From Dendrophyllia cribrosa (lineage: Eukaryota; Cnidaria; Anthozoa; Scleractinia; Dendrophylliidae), in assembly GCA_024195265.1 (NCBI GenBank), contig JAJLRJ010000003.1:28412658-28476657 (forward strand): a stretch of DNA of 64,000 nucleotides, written 5' to 3'. The position numbers and the translations under genes are program-made. The stretch's first letter is position 1; every line of letters begins with the position of its first letter. This document shows positions 13,796 to 25,157 of the stretch, one piece after another. The notes beneath the pieces are model-generated. The model was not told where the DNA came from and made no database searches. It saw only the letters and a program-made list of their open reading frames with translations.

Positions 13796-14649
13796 AGCGT
13801 GGTCTACAGTGTCCAGTGTCCAGTTCTCTTGAACTCATCGTTGGAGCTTGTTTGCGTTAGAGCAAGTCTCGGCACAGTTGTGTCGACTGCGGTGACAACA
13901 CTCTGGGCATCATTGGTTTGTTCAAAAATAAGATTGAATATCAAACGCTTTAATTAGGTTGATGTCAGCAGCACGACAAAGGTCAAACAATTTTTTTTTT
14001 CAGAGACAAGTTGAAGAGCAGGTTCCAGATCTTACAACGGTTGCAGGACGAAGGGTAATCTGCAGAGGAGGCAGTCAAAACACTGCAGTTGGTGCGTAAG
14101 AAAAGGCAGAGAACAAAAGTTGCATTTGGGAGTACGCGGAAAATGGTAAAACATTGCAGCTACAGGAGGGGCGCAAAGGAGATACGATGATTTGAACAAC
14201 GAGCTGAGAAAGTCGATCAGGGCAGATAAGAGTAGGTACTATATGGAAAATGGCCAGTGAAGCAGTTGTATGATATGACGAGCTCAAAACAGTGCATAAG
14301 CCGGAAATGGAAAGGCTCAAACGCTCCTATCCAGGATGGAAATAGTACTCCAATCACTAATTCAACAAAGGAGTAACAAAGATGGGCCGAGCAATTCATT
14401 CAAGTTGAATGTTGAATATACCTTGACCAGCTGAATTGCCCGTCGTTACGAAGAAGAAGATCTACAAGAGTCTACTACTTTTATTATTATAAAAAAAAAA
14501 ACATAGGATCATCCAGCCTTGATATGTTTTAACCAGTTTGGAATTTCTTTGAGTTATTGATCAGTTGTTTCTGTAAAAATTGCTGATATATTTTTGCAAC
14601 TGGCAATACAATACAATACTTCAATTGTCACTTCTCTTACGGGGCGTTA

Positions 14650-14850
14650 AATAGCTCGCCAATCCCTGCCTTTTTGGTTGTTTTGTTTGTCCCCTCTCTC
14701 CATCCGTCTGGTATATATCTCTATCAAAAAGTTTTAACTGAATAGGTCAAATATGATCTACAAGAAGAAGGATGGTTTGCTTTCACCCTTGGAGCTAGCC
14801 TGAGTGTATTTATACCTCACAACCAGTGCGGTTGAAGGGCAACTTGCAAT
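14650..14850 (+). repeat. diverged direct repeat, copy 2
   Basis: Partner of 12580-12795. The shared blocks are CCATCCGTCTGGTATATATC, AAAGTTTTAACTGAATAG, CAAGAAGAAGGA, CTTGGAGCTAGCCTGAGTGT and TTGAAGGGCAACTTGC, in the same order. Confidence 0.5.
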
Positions 14851-15735
14851 AATAAAAAAAAACGAGTTACAATAAATTTACAATTAAAAAAATGATTAAA
14901 ATTGAAATCATAATCAAAATGGGATGAAAACGATGAAAACAAAATTAACTTGTGTAAAAACTCGAAAAACTTCTAGTGTCGCCCCTTACTAAGTCAAACC
15001 ACGTTTCAGAAAATCTGGTCTAAACAATTGTAGCGTTTAAAGCTCTTCGTGTGAAAATATAAAAAGTTTTTTCACCAGACTTCGCTTTGAAGGGGCATTG
15101 TTACGCAGATTTTGCTGTCTTTTGGTCAAAATACACCAAATAGTTGACAAGTTACCTTTGCTCAAACATAAAATCGTCTTGTAACACCAAGGAAAAATAT
15201 CAAGTGATTTTTTCAAGGAAGAACAAACCATAATACGTTTTTCTGCGATTTTTTCCACGACTTTTGGGAGAAACTTAAAACAAAAATGGCCAATTTTTTT
15301 TCAAGTTGCAATCCATTTCCATCCTGGCCATCCGCAGGCAAAGATAAAGAATACTAGTTTCTGTGCGCTATTAGAGTGTTTGTTAATAAAATTGCACCAT
15401 TATTTTTAGGTTTCTATTGAAACAAATATGTTTTTTGGCTTTTTAAAGTGATACTAAAAATAGGTGACACAGCCCCTTTAAGGCAACTTGAAGAGTTTCT
15501 ATTTCATCACAGGGCTTACGCTACCCACATACACAAGAAAGAAAGAGCTTGGCATACAATACAGCAATGCCTTTCGTATTTGTGGCGTTGAATCATCCAA
15601 GTTAGTTTAAACGTGTTGTTTGTTTGTTCGTATTCTGTTGTTGTTGTTGTTGTTGTTGTTGCAATGCAGGTAAATGACTTGCAGTTGAGTCTGCTTTTAC
15701 GTAATGTGACGCCATTGGCCATTGAATAAGAAAAG

Positions 15736-15933
15736 TGAATGAATGAATGAATGAATGAATGAATGAATGAATGAATGAATGAATGAATGAATGAGCGACT
15801 GAATGAATGAATGAATGAATGAATGAATGAATGAATGAATGAATGAATGAATGAATGAATGAATGAATGAATGAATGAATGAATGAATGAATGAATGAAT
15901 GAATGAATGAATGAATGAATGAATGAATGAATG
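15736..15933 (+). repeat. (GAAT)n microsatellite
   Basis: About 49 near-perfect tetranucleotide repeats with one interruption (GAGCGACTGA near 15793). The minus-strand frame through it gives a long FIHS repeat and is not a gene. A (GTT)n run lies nearby at 15639-15661. Confidence 0.95.
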
Positions 15934-16744
15934 GGTGGTTTTCGATCACGTCGAATTTAATCTAATAAATTAAGCCCCTTCTTTGTTTTTGCTCTTCTGA
16001 GCTCAATATTCCATCCCTAATTAAATACTGGTTCAACATGTCAGGCTAATCAATGCAAACAGCACGTTTCGACCAAACGGAGGGGAAAACAGACTGGTTT
16101 ACCTGTACCGCCGTTTCCGGCATTTGGTCCCAAAATAGAATTGCTTTGAACTATGAGAAATCCATTTGATTAACTAAGTGCATAACAATATTGTCCTTGT
16201 TGTACAGAAGTGAATCATTTTTCAAGTAATACGTGCTGTGGATACATGTCTTTCATCCTTGCATGAGCAGAATTTGATTATCCCTGAAATAAAGAACGTA
16301 ATCTTTGAGATAAATGGATAGGCATTTCACTTGCTGAAGTCTATCTCTTGATATCAAATACCTACATATATTTCACCCTTTTAAGCGTCCGTGACCAAGT
16401 GAACAGACAACTTTGTTTCTTTATAACACTTGCTAGAAATCCCAACAATAGGCCTTTTGCGGATAGACATGTTTCAGTGATGTTTTGAAAGTATAGGTTT
16501 GGGCTGGGGTACGACAAGCTATCAGTACATAGTCAACGGCTCATAAAACATTATCTCTTCAACAATAGTAAATATAATATAGCGCCATGAAATCGTCAGC
16601 AACAAGTGTCATATTTGATTCGTACATTAGATTAGAAGTTGAAATGTGACAGCAAAAAGAACGATTCCGTGCGCACTTGTGTGGCTTAAATCCCTTTGTT
16701 CCCAAAAGAGGACAAGGTGAACTAACGAAAAAAATACCAAATTA

Positions 16745-16860
16745 GTACCAAGTGAAAGTACTGCTCAAGCGCTTTCATTTTAATGATGAAACTTAAGGGT
16801 TTCATCCACAAGCTCCTAAAATCGGAGTCGATTCTAAGAGTGTAAGCGTTAAAGGGATCA
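16745..16860 (+). repeat. dispersed repeat family, copy 4
   Basis: GAAAGTACTGCTCAAGCG, TTTCATTTTAATGATG, then GGTTTCATCCACAAGCTC, parallel to the copy at 10255-10350 but more diverged. Confidence 0.4.
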
Positions 16861-18409
16861 TTAAATGTCCCGTTTTCTGTGCACCTTTTTAGATGGCTTA
16901 TGTTTGATCACTTGCCATAGAAAACAAGATACGGTACTTGAAAGCACGCTAACAATTTATCGTCTACGGTCTAAGCACGTAGTTTGCTGACCTTACAACC
17001 AGTGATCCATTTTAAGCTTAGTACCCGGATAGAGTATGTCAGCGCTTCATTAAGATCATAAAAATGGCGGGATAATTGCTGCGGCCGCGCTACGCCCGTG
17101 CAAGATTTATGTATATATTGATACATTTTACCGATGCATTTTAAAAGGGGAAGTTAGAACAATTCCTCGTGAAAACTTATCTCATAAACAGAAGAGAAAG
17201 CAGAAGGGACTACGAAAGACAGTTCTTGAACGAACCACTGAACAAAGACGTATTGGTGGCAGACGAAGAAAAGTGGCATTGATTTCTCCCGAGGTGAGCA
17301 TTTTGCCGCTTTTCTTCGTCTCCTTACTCCTCTTTACAAAGTGTTCATCTCTCTCTTGTTCTTCAAAGCTTTATCTAGGTACCTTTTAACACATTCCCAA
17401 CATCAACCTCTGTTCGTGCAGTAGTTTGATCCGCTCCGTCTGCTTGATTCGTTCATAAACTGTTTTTCTGTTTATTGGACGAATGTTTGTAAACTACATT
17501 TCTTTTTAGAAGAAGAATTGTTTAAATTTTCCATTTTAAACAGCATCTTGTAAAAGTTGTAGCCGTATATTCTCGGTAAAAGATATCAGTCTATGAAAAA
17601 TAAAAATAATTGTTTTAGCATTACAGGAGCGTGGTGAAAAACTCCCCGTGTTGCACCCGCGTATTTTCCTGCCCTTTTATGGTCTTTATGTAAACAATGA
17701 GGTATTTTAATAGCCTTCCATGTGTGGAGTTTTATTTTCGATTTTGTTGCCGTTTTATTTGTTGGACTTTAGGTGAAGAATGCAAAAATAATTATAATTT
17801 CACCCAATTCTTATTTTTTTTTCTGACTTGATTTCTACATTTGTGAGCTGTGACTTTTTTCTGTATCCAGAAAAATGTTTCAATTCCATGGCTGGGTTAT
17901 GTCTTTTTTTAGCCGTATACAGTATATAGATTGGATGCTATGCAGTCTCTTATTAGATTTGCGTTTTTAAAAGTATCATATCAAAATTTAAAACAAACAA
18001 ACCATGTTTTATTGTTTTAATATGCCTTACTCGACGATCGAAACTTGACATGGAGGAGCATGAGGCGAACCGAGGCACTTTCCGTGGTAAATTATAAAAT
18101 TTTGAATACTAGTACAAGCATTGGATTTCTCTTGTAAGAGGCTATGCATTAAAAAAAATGAAAGAAGTGTTTTCTTTTTCTGATATTCCCTCGGTAAGAA
18201 TTTTCGTGTGGCCATGGCCCTGACATTGATGGCTTGTAAACCACTCTCCTACAGCTCGTATCCTTGTTACATGCATGTTTCTGTATTCCAATGCTCGTTT
18301 CGTTTCCAGTAACGTTTCAATCGGTTAATATGTAGACTCACGTTGCATCTTGAACGAAAATTCGCTTACAACAAAAAAGAAAACTTGATCGCTTTTCTGT
18401 TACAGCAAC

Positions 18410-18636
18410 ACAGTACAGTGCAGTGCAGTGCAGCACAGCACAGCGCAGCGCAGCGCACTGCAGTACAGTACAGTACATTGCAGTGCAGTGCAGCGCAGCG
18501 CAGCGCAGCGCAGCGCAGCGCAGCGCAGCGCAGCGCAGTGCAGTACAGTACAGTACAGTACAGTACAGTACAGTACAGTACAGTGCAGTGCAGTGCAGTG
18601 CAGTGCAGTGCAGTACAGTACAGTACAACACAGTAG
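18410..18636. repeat. pentanucleotide satellite CAGTA/CAGTG/CAGCG
   Basis: About 45 units of CAGNG/CAGTA arranged in homogeneous blocks: CAGTG, then CAGCG, CAGTA, CAGTG, a long CAGCG block, a long CAGTA block, CAGTG and CAGTA. A 5-bp period has no stop codon in any frame, which explains the overlapping open frames on both strands. None is a gene. Confidence 0.95.
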
Positions 18637-18639
18637 AGC

Positions 18640-21600
18640 ACAATGATTTGATTTAAACACCATAAAGCTTTTAAATTGTACAGTCTATGGGGTCGTGTAA
18701 TGACGGAGGACGAAAGAAGGAATAGCTTTTCATTGTAACTGTAAACGGTGAGGTGCCTGCCCTAAATAGAGGTGTCCATTCAAAAACTGATAAGCCGTTT
18801 CTTAGATTCTTTCTTTCTTTCTTTACGTCAGGAATGCGTCTGCATATTTTTAAGAGGTGTCCAGTTTTGATGCTATATGTCCTTCTTTACTTCAGGGTGG
18901 TTCTTATTGTTTACTTCATTTAAAACGCGTTGGATTTTGCGCTTCATTTGTGCATGCTATATTTCATACTAAAGGAAGAGCTTATTCAAGAGGAGTCGCT
19001 TAATTTAGATGAAAAAATAACAACAACCTCTAAACACCTAGATTTTTTGACGCCTTTTCGTTATTTTGAGTATTCTGTGAATCAGCTGAGCAAAATTAGT
19101 GAAACAGAAGAAACTCTGCTATTTTAACCGATACTGTGTGAACAGAAACAAAACTTGATGGATTCCAGTACAGTGTATGCATCGCCCCAGTTGCATTTTG
19201 TTTCTCATCGGCCTTTTCAGTTTCTTGTAGTTGAGTTAAAATATGATTTGATAATTGGTTTACCTCCGGAAATCGAGTTTTGATTTCTTACAACTGTTAA
19301 ACATATTAAAAGTTTATCAAAATTTTACGGAAGTCCTTAAATAACAAAAAACATGATTTATCACAATTTGCAAAGATAAGATTTGCAAAGGCTAACATTT
19401 ACTCAAAACCCGCAACACTTCGCTTGCTGTAATCACCAGTGCTAAGTAAACCCTCTCCATTTCGGCAATCAAATGTTTTTTTTTTTACAGGGAATTAGGT
19501 AATCAGCATTTCTGCCTCAGTTTTTATTTTCTCACGAGGTGGAATGTTTTACTTGGGTGGTTAAGGTTATATTTAGTATGACTAATGTGTTTTGACGGAA
19601 ATTTCGTCGACATTTTGTCTACACAACAGGTGAAAAAGTTGGTATTAATAATCAGTAATTTGCGCATAACGGCGCGGTAAGATGTCTTCCACTATCATAA
19701 ATGACTTCAAGCACTCGTTGTATTAAGATAAAGCCTAAATGAAAAATTAAACGGTTTCAGGTGTGAGTTGTTCCAAGGATTCCGCTGTTGTCCTTGCATG
19801 GTGTTCAAAAGCGGCCTGCAGCTTGCTTGAGTTATAAAAACAGTCGTTTATGATTATTGATCAGTGGTCATTATTCTCATGGCTGAAATATTTGAGGCTT
19901 TCCCAGAACGAATATGGCAAATGGATTAACTGCATACGGTCATGTGTGTATGCAGCGTTTGGGACGACCAGTTTTTGAAATGCTAGAAACTGTTCGAAAG
20001 CGGTTCACAAATAAAACTAACCAAAAAACAATTTGGGTTTCCTAAAGTTTCTGTACAAATGAAATGTCCCTGCATTAAGGTATTTCAATTAAATTAATCG
20101 TTCCGTTCAGTTCCCATAGGTTAATAATTGGGCGTTGCATGGTCACCATGTATTACTTTCATAACTTAATTTATCTTAGTGGCTATCTTGTGGCAAGGTT
20201 GACTGAATTCTCCATCCGAGTATATCTCATTGCAGGTTCTAAAGTGGTGGATGACTGATATACGTGTGTCTGTATACAGTACTTAAACTGTGCGATTTCA
20301 AACTGTCGTCTAGCTTCTTTCGCTTTTGTTTTTGTTGTTTTTAACTTAGTAAGTTACTGTAGTGTGCTAAATTTTCAGTTCATGAGCGCTTTTCTTATAA
20401 GATTTGCCACTTTCTGTTCTCAACTTGAGGAAATTCCTTGACTTTGTTATTAAGGTCTAAAATTTATACAGAACTGCTGAATTCCCATTTTGACTATAAA
20501 TTATGGTTCGGTGAGATAACTACCAACGGTTAAGTTGCAGTGATCGTGCATTCTATGTTTCAGATTATTACCATCTTGTCACTTACAGTAACTGGTAACT
20601 GCAGAACAACTTTCATTCTCACAAAGCGTACATTTCTGTTGTTTTGTAGGGCGGTAAGTTGTCAGCGGCGGATGCAGACTTCAATATAAGCGGGGGGGGG
20701 GGGGGGGGTAGGTAGAATGAAGGAGTGCGGCGGGGGGGGGGGGGGGGGGGGGGTGTTAGAGACGACAGACCGAAAAACATTTTCGGCCCTCCGGCCTTCT
20801 TCTTCTTCTTCGTCTTTTTTTTTTTTTGGCAAGATACCGTAATGCCGTAATGTTTCAGTTAATTCACTTTTGGTAGCTCATTCCCGGGGGAGGGGGAACT
20901 TATTAGAAAGGTGGCCCTTTATCGAATCATCACGGTAAGGCGGCAATTCATTTGAATGGTTTGAGCCACAGATTCATAAGAACAAAACCACACTCGCTGC
21001 TACAAATATGAGCTGGAAAGAAAGGCTTTACCGTCAGCCTTTCGTACAGGAGCTGTTAATTCGTGCACCTGTAAAATAGGACCCTGTAGTGTAGCGTGGA
21101 TTTACTACGTGCGCCTGACCGTGTGTGTATTCATACGTGCCACTTTTATTTTGAACTCCAGTTTCCTTTCAATTTCGTAGACGTGACTTATCTTCCTTTC
21201 CATTTAATTACACTCTAGGCGTTAAAAGCTTATTGGAATTAAGATTCTTAATTAATTCCATTAAGTTTACACATCAAATGATTCGAAACGCTGCCTTTAG
21301 CTAGCATTCAAAAGACGAACAGATCCCTTTTGGCATTTAGCGGGCCGAATAAGGCTCTTGTTGTCATAATCGAGGCTTTTGGGCTTTCAGTCAAGATTAA
21401 CAAAGCAGACCAATTATAATGAACTATAAACAAAGCAAGACCTTTGGCAAAAACCGGGCACACAAAGCATTTCATTCACGCACGAACACACGCACGGGAT
21501 ATTATTAAGCGCGCTAATCGGATTTCATCGAGATTCACTTAAAGCTACATCTTGTCAGTCGCATTTAATTAATCGACAAGGGCAGAGGTTGAAAAATTTT

Positions 21601-23978
21601 CCTGCTGCAATCGCAATATATCTCTCTCATTTTGTTCCTTGTATGTTAACGGCTGAAATAATCCCTGCATTCTTTAAGACGTGTTGATGGAGAAATCTTC
21701 GTTTCCTTATCTTTCAGATCTTATGATAGCAGCGGATTCACTTTGAAGGCGATATTATTGTGTCTGCAGCGATTCGTTCACTTCTAAGAGCGCTTTTTAG
21801 TTAAAAACTACAACCAAACCCCAATTGTAACCCTGAATATTTAATGAAAACGAGTGGCAATTCAGAAGGCAGCGCTGAATTGCTTTCACTTGTATAGTCA
21901 ATTGTCCATCTAAGGAACTACCAATTGAATCGAGGTTAGACTCACTTGAGGTGAAAAGGTTTCCGTAAAGAATTTCTCTGAGTCAACTGCAGAGTTCGAC
22001 TACAATTTACAGCTGCAAGTTTTGTTGATAACATATCAAATTATTTACACGAGTTACACGCAAATATCGAATAGTTTAAGATATATTTATTTGGAAGTTT
22101 CCTTAACAAATATATTTTTCAGCGATACTTCTCTTTAGTTAATAAAGATGACAAAAAACAGCGAGAAGAAAACGCTCGTCCCATATTTAAGATAACGCCC
22201 TTTTTTTAATTTGTATATAAGGCTCGCCTAACATTTGATTTGGTGATTGCTAATATTTACAAGCATGAGCCGAATAATGTGACATTGTAATCAATTAATA
22301 GTTATTTAGGATTTGTTTCAAAAAGGCTCATACGATTTCGGTCCCACGACTTTATGTAAGTTAATAACTTTAATGTCCCCGCTTTGAAACGGCAGCACAT
22401 AGATGTTAAATCACTTAACGTGAAGCTAGACGAAGACTGAATAAATCAGCATTCGTTGAAATCACATTGTGGGGTATTTAAAACAGGAGCTAATGAAAGT
22501 ATGATTTAGCAATTACACTGAAAGAGAATACAAATTTTGAAATATCATACTTAGTCATTTAGACGGCGACATTATACTTACAAAGATGTATTTTCCATCT
22601 GAAGTTTGATACTCGCTACTCAAATAGGTTTGAAAAAAACTACTAAAATGTGTACATATTAAAAACTCTAGTGCAAGAACCGTCATAAAAACGCTCGCTA
22701 TTCATTGTAGAAACATTTTGAATTCCAACTGACTTACTGTCCAACTGTTCAACTACTCGTCCTTCTTTTGGCCAAGTTAGAAATAAAAAGCTATTGTAGT
22801 CTTTTTAAGTGCTTTTTTATCTGAAATCTTAAAATTCCTCTGAGATTTTTTTCAATCGGAAAAAAATCTTATGTTATTGTGGAGGGCACGAGTGCAGTTG
22901 TAATGGATAAATCATTAATGTACTGACCAAATAATCACTCGTGCTACTGAAATGAATTTTTTGTTAAAAAGAATCAAATGATCCACCCTAGGACAATTTT
23001 GACATGACCTTGTAGAATTAATTTCATCAGTGACATAAACTAGCTGCTACACTGCCCGTAAAGCGCATAAGACTAATTGGACTAATCGATCATTGAAGGA
23101 AGGCCGTCGATTTGGAACATTTGAACGAACGACCTTCATTTAGTGTTCGCATTCTCTTTCAGTTCTTTGTTATCTTTCTTGTTGAGTATTTTTGATTGTT
23201 TCTATCTTAGATGATATTTGACAATATCCTACGCACATTTTGCCAGCTTTGTGTTTGGTTTGCGTGTCTTTCGAATTTCCTGTGGGGGCTTTTACTTTAG
23301 AAGCGCCTTGGCGTTAATGGAATGAGTACATAACCGAGTGAGAGCTAATTGACACCGGATGTCCAAAAAATCACAAACTAGAACAAATGTAAACGCGAAA
23401 AATACACAGCATCAGGAAAGTTCGAATTCAAATGAGGCAAGACATGTCAAGAATGCGCAAAGCTGCAAACAACTTGACAACACAAACTTAATATGCATCA
23501 ACAAAAGTTGCCAAGAGTCACTTGAACAAAGACACCTCACGACGGAACTTCTGAGCGACACGTCACCTCTCTTTGTAGAAGTTAACAAAACTAATAAGAA
23601 CGAGTATTTAACGCCTAATTATTGATCGAAAATGACTGCAAATAAAGCGCTTAAGCGATAATTAGAAGCTGCAAATTAATTCTCTTTACGAACCACACGG
23701 GACGCAAATCGGTCCATTAGTTACTCTTCTTGTTAACGCTGAGAGCCGTTTCCAGTTTTTGACAATCTGGAGGAAATGTCATCTCGCTGAACGCTTTCCA
23801 CTTCTGAACTTATTCTGAGTCAATGTTGCTTGTTAAAGAATGCTTGGGCTATTGTTTGTTGCTATATTCCTAGAAGCAAATTTCATGTGTACTTTCTCCT
23901 TTTTGTCCTCCAATTGTCTTTACCGCCATGTCTAAAAATAAAGTGAGGTTACATAGTCTTGTCTTTCACTTTAGTTTC
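18640..23978. other. gene-free stretch before the GPCR
   Basis: No supportable gene. Two poly-G runs lie at 20691-20708 and 20731-20752. From about 21.2 to 23.7 kb I recognise no repeat, and several TAATTA-type motifs are present (for example near 21567). An 88-aa ATG-initiated frame at 23359-23625 has no recognisable feature. Confidence 0.5.
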
Positions 23979-25157
23979 TTAGCTTTCCTCTATTTCCGTA
24001 GAATCGGGATCAGCCATAGACGGCGTTTTAAAAGAATATATTTTCGTTAACTGTCTGGTTATTCTGGCATGAGTTTGTCTGGCCCTTCCCTCGATCCTTG
24101 CACACCTTCGTAACGCTTTCTTGTAGCTCTGCCTGAAGTAGTCGTCGCAGGCGCCGTACAAATACGGGTTTAAACAGCTGTTGAGCCAGATACAGAAATG
24201 AGAATACTTCATAAGTATGCTGAAGTACGGATTGCTTGATCCAGTTCCGTAATCGAGCCAGAAAAACAGCACATGATTCGGAAGGTAGCACAAAGCAAAG
24301 CTCACGATCAAAACGATCAGCAACCGAATGAACTTCTTGTGATTTGTTTTGGTTCTGGCACTGTTTGACTTCCTGCCCTGGAGGCCTTCATCCCTTCGAT
24401 TCAGAACACTTGCCATTTTACTGTAGGCTATCCCGATTATGATCAGGGGGAGGACATATTCGGCCACGAATACATACAAGGTGTAACCTTCCTTTAGAAT
24501 TATGTCGTGAGGCGGGTTACCCCAGAACTCACTGCAGCTGAATTGGTTATTCTCTGCAAGCACTTGTCGATTAACGTCCGAGACAATAAGTAGCGGTAAA
24601 GAGGACACGAAAGCGCACAACCAAACCAGCGCGAGAAGTAACTTGACCTTCCCGATAGTCAATCTAGCTTTCATTGGATAAACAATGCCAATGAAACGTT
24701 GGAGCGTCAGGGAAGTAAGACTGAAAATCGACGCTCCCTGGCATAACAAGCTTAGCGCATTAATGAGCTTACAAACTGCAGTGGAGCCAAAAAACCCAAA
24801 CGGATACTTGCCCGTCTCGTAATACAGTAAGATAAACGGCATACAGAACAAGCCTACAGCCATATCGGCAATTGCCAAACTCATCAGAAACAGGCCGTAG
24901 TAGTAATTCCTGAAACTTCGCAGCTTGCGACTTTTCCTCACTGCTAAGCACACAAGAATGTTCCCCGCTACGTTAAGAACCAGAATTAGAACGGAGATCG
25001 TCAGCCGAAAGACCAGCGAAGGAAAAGGCTCTGGGAGTTCTTTCATGGAGGACGGGAACGTCGAGGTTGGAGTCATTTCTTCCCTCGACAGAGCTGCGGT
25101 CACAGGGTTTTTCCACGTTGCGCTTGTAGCGAAAAGAGTAGGTTTAGCTGAGGTCAT
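23979..25157 (-). CDS. class A (rhodopsin-like) G-protein-coupled receptor, peptide-receptor type
   Basis: A 392-aa intronless receptor predicted in the plasma membrane. All seven helices are visible: TM1 about 50-74 with GN (65-66), TM2 86-111 with LAIAD (94-98), TM3 128-158, TM4 171-193, TM5 224-250, TM6 276-300 with CYLP (290-293), and TM7 312-334 ending in NPYLY (330-334). Cys129 at the top of TM3 and Cys208 in loop 2 can form the conserved disulphide. A basic region (FRQSYKKALRRC) follows TM7. The usual DRY at the end of TM3 is replaced by LQRF (152-155), which removes the acidic residue. The first ATG is at 25157; the open frame extends upstream without another Met. The overall pattern resembles neuropeptide-type receptors. 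The ligand and G protein cannot be read from the sequence, and an amine or orphan cnidarian-specific subfamily is possible. Confidence 0.93.
   Translation of the reverse strand: MTSAKPTLFATSATWKNPVTAALSREEMTPTSTFPSSMKELPEPFPSLVFRLTISVLILVLNVAGNILVCLAVRKSRKLRSFRNYYYGLFLMSLAIADMAVGLFCMPFILLYYETGKYPFGFFGSTAVCKLINALSLLCQGASIFSLTSLTLQRFIGIVYPMKARLTIGKVKLLLALVWLCAFVSSLPLLIVSDVNRQVLAENNQFSCSEFWGNPPHDIILKEGYTLYVFVAEYVLPLIIIGIAYSKMASVLNRRDEGLQGRKSNSARTKTNHKKFIRLLIVLIVSFALCYLPNHVLFFWLDYGTGSSNPYFSILMKYSHFCIWLNSCLNPYLYGACDDYFRQSYKKALRRCARIEGRARQTHARITRQLTKIYSFKTPSMADPDSTEIEES

Noticed and set aside
15736..15933. CRISPR-like periodicity
   Set aside because: Simple tandem repeats without unique spacers; the genome is eukaryotic.
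15602..15949. 115-aa minus-strand frame with FIHS repeats
   Set aside because: Pure translation of the (GAAT)n microsatellite.
17055..17383. Open frame without ATG on the plus strand, with a basic stretch (QRRIGGRRRKVALISPE) and a GTGAGC donor-like end
   Set aside because: No start codon, no recognisable domain, no convincing partner exon within reach. It could be a chance frame in a GC-richer patch.
18338..18663. Six overlapping frames rich in Cys/Thr/Ala or Ser/Gln
   Set aside because: A 5-bp repeat lacking stops in all frames; not coding.
23359..23625. 88-aa ATG-initiated frame on the plus strand
   Set aside because: The composition is Asn/Ser/Lys-rich and feature-free, with no splice partners, signal peptide or domain.
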